This document shows, one piece after another, positions 52,275 to 61,459 of a stretch of 64,000 nt of DNA. The notes under the pieces are model-generated. The model did no database searches and had not been told where the DNA came from. It saw only the letters and a program-made list of their open reading frames with translations. Every line of letters begins with the position of its first letter. The stretch's first letter is position 1. A program made the translations under genes and the position numbers. Source of the stretch: Bradyrhizobium sp. SRS-191 (lineage in GTDB: Bacteria; Pseudomonadota; Alphaproteobacteria; Rhizobiales; Xanthobacteraceae). Location of the stretch: NCBI RefSeq assembly GCF_024586915.1, contig NZ_JANBVS010000009.1, positions 248,001-312,000 of the forward strand, in the 5' to 3' direction.

Positions 52275-55022
52275 TCAGCGCTCCTGCTTCGGCAGCATGG
52301 CGAGGCTGACCCCGGTCAGGACCGGGATGAAGACGAGCAGCACCAGGATATCGAACCAGACATCAGCAAAGCCCAGCCCCTTGGTGAAGGTGCCGACCGT
52401 GATCGGGCGATAATAGGTCATCGGGAAGCCCATGCCGAGCAGGCGGGCGACGCCCGACAGCGACGACACCGGGACCAGCATTCCCGAGAACTGCGTCGCC
52501 GGCAGCACGGTGAGGATCGCGGTGCCGAACAGCGCGGCGATCTGGGTGCGGCAGAAGGTCGAGATCAGCATGCCAAAGCCGGTGGTCGTGATCACATAGA
52601 CGACGGTGCCGACCAGCAATGGCGGGAAGTCGCCTTTCATGGGCACCTGGAACAGGGTCAGCGCCATGACGTACATCAGCGCGAAGTTGACCAGGGCGAC
52701 GGCGATATAGGGCAGTTGCTTGCCGACCAGGAATTCCAGCCGCGTCACCGGCGTGACGTAGAGATTGGTGATCGAGCCGAGCTCCTTTTCCCGGACCACC
52801 GCGAGCGCCATCAGGATCGCCGGAAACAGCGCCAGCAGCAGCGCGATCGTGCTCGGCGCCATTGCATAGATGCTGTCGAAGGCCTGGTTGTATTTGAACC
52901 TGATCTCGACACTGACCGGCGAGGCGGCCTGCGGCCGCGTCGTCTTGACGGCGGGGTCGGACAGATAGAGCTGATGCGTGCCTTCGAGATAGCCGCGGAT
53001 GGTCTCGGCGCGGAACGGCATCGCGCCGTCGATCCACGCCGACACGAAGGCCGGACGCCCGCGCTTGATGTCGACGCCGAAGTTCGGCGGGATCTCGATC
53101 GAAGCCTTGATGTCCCCGCTTTTCATCCGCCGCTCCAGCTCGGCATAATCGGCCAGCGGCGGCTTCTCGACGAAATAGCGCGAGCCGCGGAGCTCGGCGA
53201 GATAGGCGCGGCTCTCTGGCGTCTGGTCGCGATCGAGCGCGGCGAAGGTGAGGTTGTTGACGTCGGTCGAGATGCCGAAGCCGATCACGATCATCAGGAA
53301 CGCCGTCCCGAACAGCGCGAACATCAGCCGGATCGGGTCGCGGATCAGCTCGAGCCCCTCCCGGATCGTATAGGCCAGCAGCCGCCGCAGGCTGAAGCCG
53401 CTCCGGGCGCCGCCATGGTTCGGCGCGGCCTGAGGATGCGCGGCGGACTGCGCTTGGGTCAGCGTGACCGGCGGATCGGCGACGCCGGCGTCCTGTTCCA
53501 GGAACGCGATGAAAGCCTGCTCGAGCGTCTGCGCTCCCTTGGCGCGGATCAGCCCGTCCGGCGTATCGGTCGCCAGCACGCGGCCCTCATGCATCAGCGA
53601 CAGCCGATCGCAGCGCGCCGCCTCGTTCATGAAGTGGGTCGAGACGAAGATCGTCATGCCGTCCCGGCGCGACAGCTCGATCAGCAGCCGCCAGAACTGA
53701 TTGCGCGCGACCGGGTCGACGCCGGATGTCGGCTCGTCCAGGATGAGCAGATCGGGCTTGTGGACGATCGCCACCGCGAGCGACAGCCGCTGCCGGATGC
53801 CGAGCGGCAGATCGGCGGCGAGCCCGTCGACGTGCTCGGCCAGGTCACAGCGGTCGATCAGTTCGGCAATCCGCTTCGCGGCGACGTCGCGCGGCAGCTG
53901 GAACAGCCGGGCATGCAGCACCAGATTCTGCCGCACGGTGAGCTCGCCATACAGCGAGAACGCCTGCGACATGTAGCCGACGCGGCTGCGCGATTCGTGG
54001 TTGCCGGCCTCCATGGAGCGGCCGAAGATGAGCGCCTCGCCGGCCGTCGGAGGCAGCAGGCCCGTCAGCATCTTCATCGTCGTGGTCTTGCCGCAACCGT
54101 TCGAGCCGACGAAGCCGAAGATCTCGCCTTTGCGAATCTCGAAGCTCACATCGTCCACGGCGGTGAAGTCGCCGAAGCGGCAGGTCAGGTCGCGGGCGAC
54201 GATGACCGTCTCATGGCTGCCGTCGAGCTTGGACTTGACCGGCATCTGGCCGTGATCGCGCGAGCCGTCTGCAGGCAGGAGCGCAATGAAGGCGTCCTCG
54301 ATCGTGTCGGCCCCGGTCCGCGCCTTGAGTTCGGCCGGCGTGCCGGTCGCGAGAATGCGGCCATCGTTCATGGCGATCAGCCAATCGAAACGCGCAGCCT
54401 CCTCCATATAGGCGGTGGCGACGATGACGCTCATGCCGGTGGCGCTGCGCGCACGCAAGCGATCGATCAGGTCCCAGAACTGCCGGCGCGACAGCGGATC
54501 GACGCCGGTGGTCGGCTCATCCAGGATGAGGAAATCCGGATCATGGATCAGCGAGCAGCACAGGCCGAGCTTCTGCTTCATGCCGCCCGAGAGCTTTTTC
54601 GCTGGCCGGTCGGCGAAATCGGACAGCGCCGTCGCCTGCATCAGCTCGTTGATGCGCCAGTCGCGCTCGGCGCGGGCTTGGCCGAACAGGCGCGCGAAGA
54701 AGGCGATGTTCTCGCGCACGCTGAGATCCGGGTAGAGATTCCGGCCGAGCCCCTGCGGCATGTAGGCGATGCGCGGACAGATCCGCTCGCGCGCGCGCCG
54801 GTCGGACATGTCGGCACCGAGCACGACCGCTTGCCCGTTCTGGATGGCGCGGGCGCCGGTCAGGATCGACAGCAGCGACGACTTGCCGACACCGTCCGGC
54901 CCGATCAGGCCGACGACGCAGCTGCTCGGAATTTCCAGCGAGAGGTCGTCGAGCGCGGTGACGTCGCCATAGCGTTGGGACAGATGCCTCGCGACCGCGA
55001 CCGGAGGCGCTGATGGGCTCAT
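52275..55022 (-). CDS. rbbA: RbbA-type fused double-ATPase/ABC-2 permease
   Basis: A 915-residue fusion: first ATPase (Walker A GPDGVGKSS 41-48, signature LSGGMKQKLG, Walker B FLILDEPTTGVD), second ATPase (Walker A GSNGCGKTT 306-314, degenerate signature LPLGIRQRLSLA, Walker B LLILDEPTSGVD) and an ABC-2 permease domain (about 555-912). This is the RbbA/YhiH architecture. RbbA is described as a ribosome-associated ATPase; in this operon context a transporter of unknown substrate is equally likely. The ATG at 55022 overlaps the HlyD stop by ATGA, which fixes the start; the frame continues 15 codons upstream into HlyD. Confidence 0.93.
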   Translation of the reverse strand: MSPSAPPVAVARHLSQRYGDVTALDDLSLEIPSSCVVGLIGPDGVGKSSLLSILTGARAIQNGQAVVLGADMSDRRARERICPRIAYMPQGLGRNLYPDLSVRENIAFFARLFGQARAERDWRINELMQATALSDFADRPAKKLSGGMKQKLGLCCSLIHDPDFLILDEPTTGVDPLSRRQFWDLIDRLRARSATGMSVIVATAYMEEAARFDWLIAMNDGRILATGTPAELKARTGADTIEDAFIALLPADGSRDHGQMPVKSKLDGSHETVIVARDLTCRFGDFTAVDDVSFEIRKGEIFGFVGSNGCGKTTTMKMLTGLLPPTAGEALIFGRSMEAGNHESRSRVGYMSQAFSLYGELTVRQNLVLHARLFQLPRDVAAKRIAELIDRCDLAEHVDGLAADLPLGIRQRLSLAVAIVHKPDLLILDEPTSGVDPVARNQFWRLLIELSRRDGMTIFVSTHFMNEAARCDRLSLMHEGRVLATDTPDGLIRAKGAQTLEQAFIAFLEQDAGVADPPVTLTQAQSAAHPQAAPNHGGARSGFSLRRLLAYTIREGLELIRDPIRLMFALFGTAFLMIVIGFGISTDVNNLTFAALDRDQTPESRAYLAELRGSRYFVEKPPLADYAELERRMKSGDIKASIEIPPNFGVDIKRGRPAFVSAWIDGAMPFRAETIRGYLEGTHQLYLSDPAVKTTRPQAASPVSVEIRFKYNQAFDSIYAMAPSTIALLLALFPAILMALAVVREKELGSITNLYVTPVTRLEFLVGKQLPYIAVALVNFALMYVMALTLFQVPMKGDFPPLLVGTVVYVITTTGFGMLISTFCRTQIAALFGTAILTVLPATQFSGMLVPVSSLSGVARLLGMGFPMTYYRPITVGTFTKGLGFADVWFDILVLLVFIPVLTGVSLAMLPKQER

Positions 55023-56119
55023 GGCGCAGCTTGCAGGCGGGCGGGCCATGCAATGTCGGGATTCCACCTGACATAGGCGACGCCGGGCAACCCGCTCCTG
55101 ACGGCATCGGCGTGGGCGGCCAGGCGATCCGGGTCGACGCGCACGCGAATGCGGAACATCAATTTGTCACGCTCGCTGCGAGTCTCCACCGTCTTGGGCG
55201 TGAACTGCGCCTGGGTCGCGACGAACGACACCTTGGCCGGAATGGGACGATCAGGATAGGCATCGAGCACGATGCGGGCGTCGCTACCGACCTTGATCTT
55301 GCCAACCTCCTCCGTCGGCAAGAACACGTCCATGTAGACATAGCCGATGTCGAGCATGGTGAAGACCTTGCCGCCCGCGCCCAGGACCTCGCCGACATTG
55401 GCAAGCCGGTACTGGATGCGGCCCGCCTTCGGCGCGATCAGCGAGTTGTCGGCGATCTGTACCGTGTAGAGCGCGACATCGTGACGAACGGCTTCGAGCC
55501 CGCGCTCGGCCTCCGAGATCCGCGCCTGTGCGCCGGCAAGGCCCGCGGCGGCGGCATCGAGCGCCTGCTGGCGCTGGTCGGCGAGCTCGCGCGTCGTCCA
55601 GCCGTTTTGCAGCAGGCTGCGGGTGCGCTCCATCTCCTGCTCGGCCAGCGTTTTCTGCGACTGCAATTGCGCCAGATTGGCGCGCGCCTGATCGACCACA
55701 TGCTGCGCCTGTTCCGCCTGCGCAGTGGCCTTCGACAGCGACTGCTGCAACTCCTTGCTGTCCATCCGGGCGACGATCTGACCGGCCTCGACGAGATCGC
55801 CGATATCGGCAGGCAGCTCGGCGACGCGGCCGGCATATTTGGTCGCGATGTCGATCTCGTCCGCCTCGATACGGCCGTTGCTGAAGCTGATGCCGGGCGG
55901 CAGCGGCGGATGCAGACGCTGCCACCACACATAGCCGCCCCCTCCGGCCGCACCGACGATCAGGAGCAGCAGCAGAAGCGGCCACCGACGCCGCGCCGGT
56001 CGCGGCTCATGCGCCGCGGGGACAGGCAACACCGGCGCCGGAACGAGCGCTGCGGATTCGGCGCGAACCTGCTGAACGGGCCGTTCGTCTCCGACGAGCT
56101 GGGTGTCCTGTGGATCCAT
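55019..56119 (-). CDS. HlyD-family membrane fusion protein (YhiI-like)
   Basis: A 366-residue periplasmic adaptor: Pro-rich cytoplasmic leader, one transmembrane helix (RRRWPLLLLLLIVGAAGG), biotinyl-lipoyl halves (ADEIDIATKYAGRVAELPADIGDLVEAGQIVARMD and IAPKAGRIQYRLANVGEVLGAGG), a long Ala/Gln-rich coiled-coil hairpin (about residues 120-215) and a beta-barrel end. It would link the ABC-2 complex to an outer-membrane factor, which is not encoded here. ATG 56119 (MDPQDTQLVGDER) is used; the frame is open to 56194. Second gene from the end of the AraC-headed cluster. Confidence 0.92.
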   Translation of the reverse strand: MDPQDTQLVGDERPVQQVRAESAALVPAPVLPVPAAHEPRPARRRWPLLLLLLIVGAAGGGGYVWWQRLHPPLPPGISFSNGRIEADEIDIATKYAGRVAELPADIGDLVEAGQIVARMDSKELQQSLSKATAQAEQAQHVVDQARANLAQLQSQKTLAEQEMERTRSLLQNGWTTRELADQRQQALDAAAAGLAGAQARISEAERGLEAVRHDVALYTVQIADNSLIAPKAGRIQYRLANVGEVLGAGGKVFTMLDIGYVYMDVFLPTEEVGKIKVGSDARIVLDAYPDRPIPAKVSFVATQAQFTPKTVETRSERDKLMFRIRVRVDPDRLAAHADAVRSGLPGVAYVRWNPDIAWPARLQAAP

Positions 56120-56236
56120 TCCGAAAGAGCCTTCTTCACTGAAGCAGGCGCTTCGTTTGCCACAGGCCCCCGGGAATCCGTTGACACAGCTCAATCGGCG
56201 ACACTTGCGTCGCCATCGCCAGTGATCACGTTCGGG

Positions 56237-56449
56237 TTACGGCGCAGAATCGGACGTCGCGATCGCATGGATCAGCAGCAGACAGCTGAAGATCACGAAC
56301 AGCGCGAATGCCTGGAATTCGCGCAGCGACATCTCGAGCAGAGCAAGCATCCCATCGACCGGAAGGCCGGCAACGATCAGGAGGAGGAGACCCGTTCCCG
56401 CGACGAAGATGCCGTCGAGGATCCGGAGCGCGATCATCTTGCTGGTCAT
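56237..56449 (-). CDS. Small two-helix membrane protein
   Basis: 70 residues with two hydrophobic helices (GIFVAGTGLLLLIVAGLPV and FALFVIFSCLLLIHAIA) and no signal peptide. Its ATG (56449) overlaps the AraC-type stop by ATGA, good evidence that it is real and translated with the regulator. Function unknown; it could be an accessory subunit of the neighbouring transporter or an unrelated passenger. Confidence 0.7.
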   Translation of the reverse strand: MTSKMIALRILDGIFVAGTGLLLLIVAGLPVDGMLALLEMSLREFQAFALFVIFSCLLLIHAIATSDSAP

Positions 56450-57456
56450 CGCACGCCTCCATCGGCGCGGCTGGGGCCCGGCAATCCGTTGCCGCCATCG
56501 CCTCGCACCTCCCGCGGCGTCAGTCCGTAATGGCGGCGGAACGAGCGATTGAAATGCGAGAGATCGCCGAAACCGACATCATAGGCGATGCTGGCGATCG
56601 CCAGCTGCGCGTGAGCCGGGTCGCACAGCATGCGATGCGCATGCGCCAATCGCACGCCGGACAGGAACGCGGAGAACGTGGTGCCATCGGTCTCGAACAG
56701 CCGTTGCACGTAGCGCGGCGTGACGTTCAGCCTGGTCGCGATCATCGCCACGGAGATGTCGCGGCGCTGGCTGTTCGCAACGAGGAAGGACTTGGCGAGC
56801 TTGAGCCGCGCCGCCCGCAATCCCCGCGCGCGCATCGTCTCGGCCAGACCGGCTGCCGGCCCGATCGCCAGTGCCAGGAGATCCTGGATGTGGCGCACCG
56901 ACAGATTGAGCAACTGCGCATCGAGCGCGCCCCCGCTGCTCATCAGCCAGCTCGCATAATGATCGAGCAATTGCACGGCGCCCTGATCGACCGGGATCGG
57001 CCGCATGACCGCGTCGTCGATGCTGACGTCGGCGGCTTCGATCATCACGCGGGGCATCAGCAGCGTGAAGGAGTGACCGTTGCTTGCGCGGTGAAAGGCG
57101 CAAGGATCGGCGCCGCTGAGCAGGACCGCCTCGCCACGTCCCATCTCGCGCGTCCGGCCTGCCCCTTCGACGAAGGCCGTGCCCTCGCGATTGATCGCAA
57201 GGATCACATTGTCAGCGCCATCGCCGAGATAGCGGCCCGATCGCGAGATGCGCGCCGACGTGGCCCAGGCATCGAGCAGCTGCAAGCCGGGCAAGGTCAG
57301 CGCGCGATTGCGCGCCTTGAACGGCACGTCGGGAGCGGGCTCGAAGTCGACGCGCAACATGACGCGTCCGTAATGCTCACGCCAGAACGCCGCGCGCTCC
57401 CGCTCCGGAATGTGGTCGGTCGAGAATTCGACGATGCGAGGGTTGAGGTCCGACAT
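56446..57456 (-). CDS. AraC-family transcriptional regulator
   Basis: 336 residues: N-terminal AraC-binding/cupin-like domain (NPRIVEFSTDHIPERERAAFWREHYGRV; LDAWATSARISRSGRYLG) and C-terminal double HTH (ISVAMIATRLNVTPRYVQRLFE and LAIASIAYDVGFGDLSHFNRSFRRHYGLTPREVR). ATG 57456 (MSDLNPRIVEFSTD) is used; a 99-residue extension is open upstream but has no family support and reads through the divergent promoter. It precedes and overlaps the small membrane protein and likely regulates the exporter unit. Divergent from the GFA gene. Confidence 0.92.
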   Translation of the reverse strand: MSDLNPRIVEFSTDHIPERERAAFWREHYGRVMLRVDFEPAPDVPFKARNRALTLPGLQLLDAWATSARISRSGRYLGDGADNVILAINREGTAFVEGAGRTREMGRGEAVLLSGADPCAFHRASNGHSFTLLMPRVMIEAADVSIDDAVMRPIPVDQGAVQLLDHYASWLMSSGGALDAQLLNLSVRHIQDLLALAIGPAAGLAETMRARGLRAARLKLAKSFLVANSQRRDISVAMIATRLNVTPRYVQRLFETDGTTFSAFLSGVRLAHAHRMLCDPAHAQLAIASIAYDVGFGDLSHFNRSFRRHYGLTPREVRGDGGNGLPGPSRADGGVR

Positions 57457-57683
57457 GCAATCACCCGAGACTTTGACAACTGGCACCTGGAGCTTCGCGC
57501 AGACGGCGAACTCGATAGCGTCATCCGCTCGCGGCCGGCGTCCTCTGATGAGGGTACCTGCCTTCCTCGGCGGTCTTCGGATGTGAACTGGATCACGTCT
57601 GGTCGTGGCAGCCCCGGCATTGGTCGCCGGACACCAAGACGCGGAGCGCTCAGGAATGTTGCCGTCCGCCGCTTTCAAAACCC

Positions 57684-58118
57684 ATGAGGACGATGATGAC
57701 ACTCTCTGGACGATGTTTTTGCGGCGCTGTTGAAATCGAGGTGTCCGGTGCACCGGAGGCGATGGGCTATTGTCATTGCCGATCCTGCCGGTCGTGGTCC
57801 GGAGGACCGGTCAATGCCTTCAGTCTGTGGAAGCCGGAGGCGGTGAAGGTCACGTCCGGAGCCGACCACGTGGCGACCTTCCAGAAGACGCCGCTCAGCC
57901 AGCGGCAATATTGCGGCAAATGCGGCGGCCATCTGATGACCACTCATCCGCCGCTCGGACTGATCGACGTGTTCGCGGCAACCCTTCCCGATCTCCCATT
58001 CCAGCCGGCCGTCCACGTGAACTACGCGGAAACGGTGCTGCCGATGCGCGACGGCCTGCCGAAGCTGAAGGATTTTCCAAGCGAGTTCGGCGGCTCGGGC
58101 GAGACCATCGCGGAGTAG
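57684..58118 (+). CDS. GFA/CENP-V-type zinc-binding protein
   Basis: 144 residues of the glutathione-dependent formaldehyde-activating (GFA) fold. Zinc-ligand cysteines are in GRCFCGAV, YCHCRSCRSWSG and QYCGKCGGHL. Members are commonly annotated as GFA, but the name does not prove that activity. ATG 57684 (MRTMMTLSGRC) is followed by ATG at codons 4 and 5, any of which could be the real start. Shares a 227-base divergent region with the AraC gene. Confidence 0.92.
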   Translation: MRTMMTLSGRCFCGAVEIEVSGAPEAMGYCHCRSCRSWSGGPVNAFSLWKPEAVKVTSGADHVATFQKTPLSQRQYCGKCGGHLMTTHPPLGLIDVFAATLPDLPFQPAVHVNYAETVLPMRDGLPKLKDFPSEFGGSGETIAE

Positions 58119-58286
58119 CCCGTGTTCCCATCGTCCTGAGGCGCAACTCCAGGCGATGGCTCTCACGATCGCGGTCACGTCGTGAACCTCGCAGTCTCCG
58201 TGACGACCCATGAGGGGGAATATCGTCTGCCGATCCGTGTTGACAGTTCAGATCGGCGGCCCCGGGGCGATCGCAGAGAGGTGACC

Positions 58287-59414
58287 GTGGAGAGCGAACG
58301 CTATACTCAGGCGCTGGATGCCATCTATCAGGGCTTTGCGGACGTGGACGGCATCCCCACCGCGCTGGAATCGATCCGCAACCTGATAGGAGCCGAAGGC
58401 GCGACCTTCGAAGTGATCGACCCGGCCGTCCGGCGGCCGGTGATGTTTCACAGCAGCGGCGTCGCGTCGGCCGAGGGCGACGACTATCTCGCGCATTTCG
58501 CGCCCCGCAATCCGCGCCTGCCGGTGGCCCTGCGCCAGCAGCGCGGCGAGCTGTCATGGGACTATCAAGTCATGGATGAGAGCGCGATGACGCGTGATCC
58601 ATTCTACATGGATTTCCTGCCGCGCGCCGGTCTCCGTTATTTTCTCTCGGTGGTGCTGGACCGATCACCACAGCGACTCGTCGCCTTCACCCTGCAGCGG
58701 TCGCCGCGGCGCGGGCATGTCGACAGGTCCGAGATCGCGCTGATGCGACGCCTGACGCCGCATTTGCAGCGCGCCTATGGGATGAGAGGCAGTATGGCCG
58801 CAGCTCACGGCGACGGCGTCGGCACCAAGGTCCTCGACCTCCTCAAGGACGGCGTCGCATTGCTAGATCCCAAGGGAGAGGTCGTTCACGCCAATCCGAG
58901 CCTGCAGGCCATCGCCATCGAGACCGGACTGTTCCGGATCGATGCGCGCGGCATTCACTTCGGCGCGTCCGATCTGCGCAGCCGCTATGCGCGTGCGTTC
59001 GGCGCCGTGATCGGCCGTGACGGTCTCACGCTCGCCGACGAAGCCATCGACTTTCTGGCGCCCCGCCCCGGCGGACTGCCGCCGTGCACGATTTCGCTGC
59101 GAGCACTGCGCCACGGCTGGCCACGATCCGATGCTCCCGAGGCTGTCGTGATGATGCTCGTGCACGATCCGCTGCAGGAGAGCGCAGCGACACATCTGCT
59201 TCAGGATCTTCATGGGCTGACCCGGGCCGAAGCTCAGCTCGCCTGCGCCCTCAGCACGGGCATGACTGCGGTCGAATACGCAGCGCATCGCGGCGTCAAG
59301 GTGACCACGGTCTACACGCATCTCAAGCGGACGCGAGAGAAGACGGGCTGGCGCAGCGTCGCCGAGCTGACGCGGCGCGTGCACGAGATCTCGATCAGGC
59401 TCAGGGAGGACTGA
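58287..59414 (+). CDS. LuxR-family helix-turn-helix regulator
   Basis: About 375 residues with a C-terminal LuxR HTH (LTRAEAQLACALSTGMTAVEYAAHRGVKVTTVYTHLKRTREKTGW) and an N-terminal part without an autoinducer-binding signature: repeats such as LLDPKGEVVHANPSLQAIA look PAS-like. No typical DxxP/quorum or receiver domain. The start is uncertain: GTG 58287 has AGAGAGG 5 bases upstream; GTG 58281 and GTG 58182 are alternatives. It ends 8 bases before the converging TPR-glycosyltransferase gene. Confidence 0.85.
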   Translation: MESERYTQALDAIYQGFADVDGIPTALESIRNLIGAEGATFEVIDPAVRRPVMFHSSGVASAEGDDYLAHFAPRNPRLPVALRQQRGELSWDYQVMDESAMTRDPFYMDFLPRAGLRYFLSVVLDRSPQRLVAFTLQRSPRRGHVDRSEIALMRRLTPHLQRAYGMRGSMAAAHGDGVGTKVLDLLKDGVALLDPKGEVVHANPSLQAIAIETGLFRIDARGIHFGASDLRSRYARAFGAVIGRDGLTLADEAIDFLAPRPGGLPPCTISLRALRHGWPRSDAPEAVVMMLVHDPLQESAATHLLQDLHGLTRAEAQLACALSTGMTAVEYAAHRGVKVTTVYTHLKRTREKTGWRSVAELTRRVHEISIRLRED

Positions 59415-59422
59415 CGGACGGC

Positions 59423-61369
59423 TTAGCTTGCCGCAAAGCCCTCGATCTGCCGCGCCAGCGCGTCACGCACGCGGGCGACGACATCGCCGTAGTCGCGGCG
59501 CTCGTCCTGACGGAACAGCCGTACGCTCGGATACCAGGGGCTGTCTTCACGATCGAGCAGCCAGCGATAGTCGGGCGTATAGGGCAGCATGATCCAGGTC
59601 GGCTTGCCGAGCGCGCCCGCAAGGTGCGCCACGCTGGTGTCGACGGTGATGACGAGATCGAGATTGTCGATCAGCGCCGCCGTGTCGACGAAGTCTCGGA
59701 TGTCGCCGGTGAGATCGAGAATCTCGTTGCGTTCCGCGAGCAGAGCCTTGTCCGCGGGCCGCGCGTCCTTCTGCAGGCTGACGAACTGGGCGCCGACGTC
59801 TAGCAGCGGAGCCAGCATCGCCAGCGGCATCGACCTGTTGTGGTCGTTGAGATGCACGGGATTGCCGGACCAGACGAGGCCAACGCGCAAGGAGTGATGC
59901 GGTCCAAGCCGCCGTCCCCAAAGTGCGAGGCGCTCCGCCGCCGGGCGCGGCAGATAGCAAGGCGAGGCGGGGATGGTATTGAGGCAAGTGGCAAAGGCGA
60001 GCGGCAGGCTCGAGAGCGGGCAGTGATAGTCGATCGCCGGGATCGGATCGACGCCGCGAGCTAGGCACTCCATGACGCCCTCCAGGCCCGCCAACAGCGG
60101 CTGCAGCGGAGCATCGACCTCGAGCACGACGCGCGCGCCCTCGGCCGCGACCATCACCGCGTAGCGCGCGAACTGGATGGTATCGCCCAATCCCTCGTCA
60201 CTGTGCAGCAGGATAGTTTTGCCCGCGAGCGGCGCGTCGGCGAGCCACATCGGCGCGTCGAAGCTGCGCTCGACGAAGCCGACCGCGCGGCATTTGCGGC
60301 CCCACTCGCGCGCCGCCCATCCCTGTGCGAAATCGCCGGTGAGCAGCCGGAACAGCGCGGCATTCCAATGCGCGTCGGCGAGGTCCGGCTTGAGCGCGAC
60401 CGCGCGGTCGAAACTCGCAAAGGCCTCGTCGAAGCGATGCAGCTCGGCCAGCGAGGTGCCACGATGATTGTAGAATTCGGCCGTCTGCGGCCGGATCGCG
60501 ATCGCCTTGTCGAACACGGCAACGGCCTCGTCATGGCGGCCGAGATTCTGCAGGATGCAGCCATAACTGTTGGCGATATCAGGATCATGCGGCGCCAGCA
60601 CGTGCGCGCGCTGACCGGACACCTGCGCCTCGCCGTAGCGGCGCAGACGCCGCAGCGAGATGCCCTTGAGACAGAGCACGCCGGCCTGATCCGGCTGCTG
60701 TTTCAAGGACTGATCGAAGCGCGCGATCGCCTCATCGTAGCGGCCCGCGTCGAAATGCACCGCGCCGGCCTTGTTGGCGGCCTCGATTTGATCAGGCTTG
60801 AACTTCACCACTTGATCGAAGGCCAGCGCGGCTTCGTTGCGACGGCCCTGAGCTTCCAGCACCTCGCCGAGCCGAAACCATGCCGGGACGTGATCGGGTG
60901 CGAGCTGCAGCAGGCGATCGCAGGCGAGCGCGGCCTCTTCATGACGGCCCGTGAGCTGCAACAGCTCACCGAGAGCGTCCCAGCTGTCGGCCGAGTCCGG
61001 CTGCAGTTGCAGCGCGCGATCATAGGCCTTGATGGCTTCGTCCAGGCGGCCCGCCAACCGCAACGCCTGGGCGAGTCCCACGAAGGACGACGCGCGGGTG
61101 ATATCCTGCCTGATCGCGCGCGCGAACCATTCGATCGCATCGTCGGCGCGCTTGAGCGCAAGGCAGACCTGGCCCATGGCCTGCAGCGCATCGATCGAGG
61201 CGGCATCCAGCGTCAGCGCGCGGCGGCAGGCGTCCTCGGCCTGCGGCAACTGGCCGGCGCGCAGCAGCCGGAACGCCGCCGCGCACAACGCATCCGGCGT
61301 ATCGCTCTGTCCCAACGATCCGGGTTTCACCGGAGATTTGCCGGCGGGCCGATGCGGCTTGTGCTTCAT
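59423..61369 (-). CDS. TPR protein with C-terminal glycosyltransferase-like domain
   Basis: 648 residues. Residues about 25-355 form nine or more tetratricopeptide repeats (ADDAIEWFARAIRQDIT, LDEAIKAYDRALQLQPDSA, and similar units). The rest, from GWAAREWGRKCRA, resembles the GT9/heptosyltransferase fold: LLHSDEGLGDTIQFARY, LRVGLVWSGNPVHLNDHNRS, VITVDTSVAHLAGALGKPTWIMLPYTPDYRWL. Related TPR-GT proteins are abundant in Bradyrhizobium and are associated with flagellin or polysaccharide modification; substrates are unknown. ATG 61369 (MKHKPHRPAGK) preferred over a TTG nine codons upstream. Confidence 0.9.
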   Translation of the reverse strand: MKHKPHRPAGKSPVKPGSLGQSDTPDALCAAAFRLLRAGQLPQAEDACRRALTLDAASIDALQAMGQVCLALKRADDAIEWFARAIRQDITRASSFVGLAQALRLAGRLDEAIKAYDRALQLQPDSADSWDALGELLQLTGRHEEAALACDRLLQLAPDHVPAWFRLGEVLEAQGRRNEAALAFDQVVKFKPDQIEAANKAGAVHFDAGRYDEAIARFDQSLKQQPDQAGVLCLKGISLRRLRRYGEAQVSGQRAHVLAPHDPDIANSYGCILQNLGRHDEAVAVFDKAIAIRPQTAEFYNHRGTSLAELHRFDEAFASFDRAVALKPDLADAHWNAALFRLLTGDFAQGWAAREWGRKCRAVGFVERSFDAPMWLADAPLAGKTILLHSDEGLGDTIQFARYAVMVAAEGARVVLEVDAPLQPLLAGLEGVMECLARGVDPIPAIDYHCPLSSLPLAFATCLNTIPASPCYLPRPAAERLALWGRRLGPHHSLRVGLVWSGNPVHLNDHNRSMPLAMLAPLLDVGAQFVSLQKDARPADKALLAERNEILDLTGDIRDFVDTAALIDNLDLVITVDTSVAHLAGALGKPTWIMLPYTPDYRWLLDREDSPWYPSVRLFRQDERRDYGDVVARVRDALARQIEGFAAS

Positions 61370-61459
61370 CACGGGATCTCTGCGCTCGTGACGCAAGCGG
61401 TAGATGATTCCTCGATGCGCGGAAAGATTGTGGCTCGACGGCCGGCGGGAGAGCCGTGG

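Noticed and set aside
50235..55013. A very long plus-strand open frame antisense to the permease and rbbA genes
   Set aside because: It is the mirror of GC-rich codons of rbbA and yhhJ, with composition rich in Arg/Asp/His/Gln/Gly and no domain; the minus-strand genes have complete motifs.
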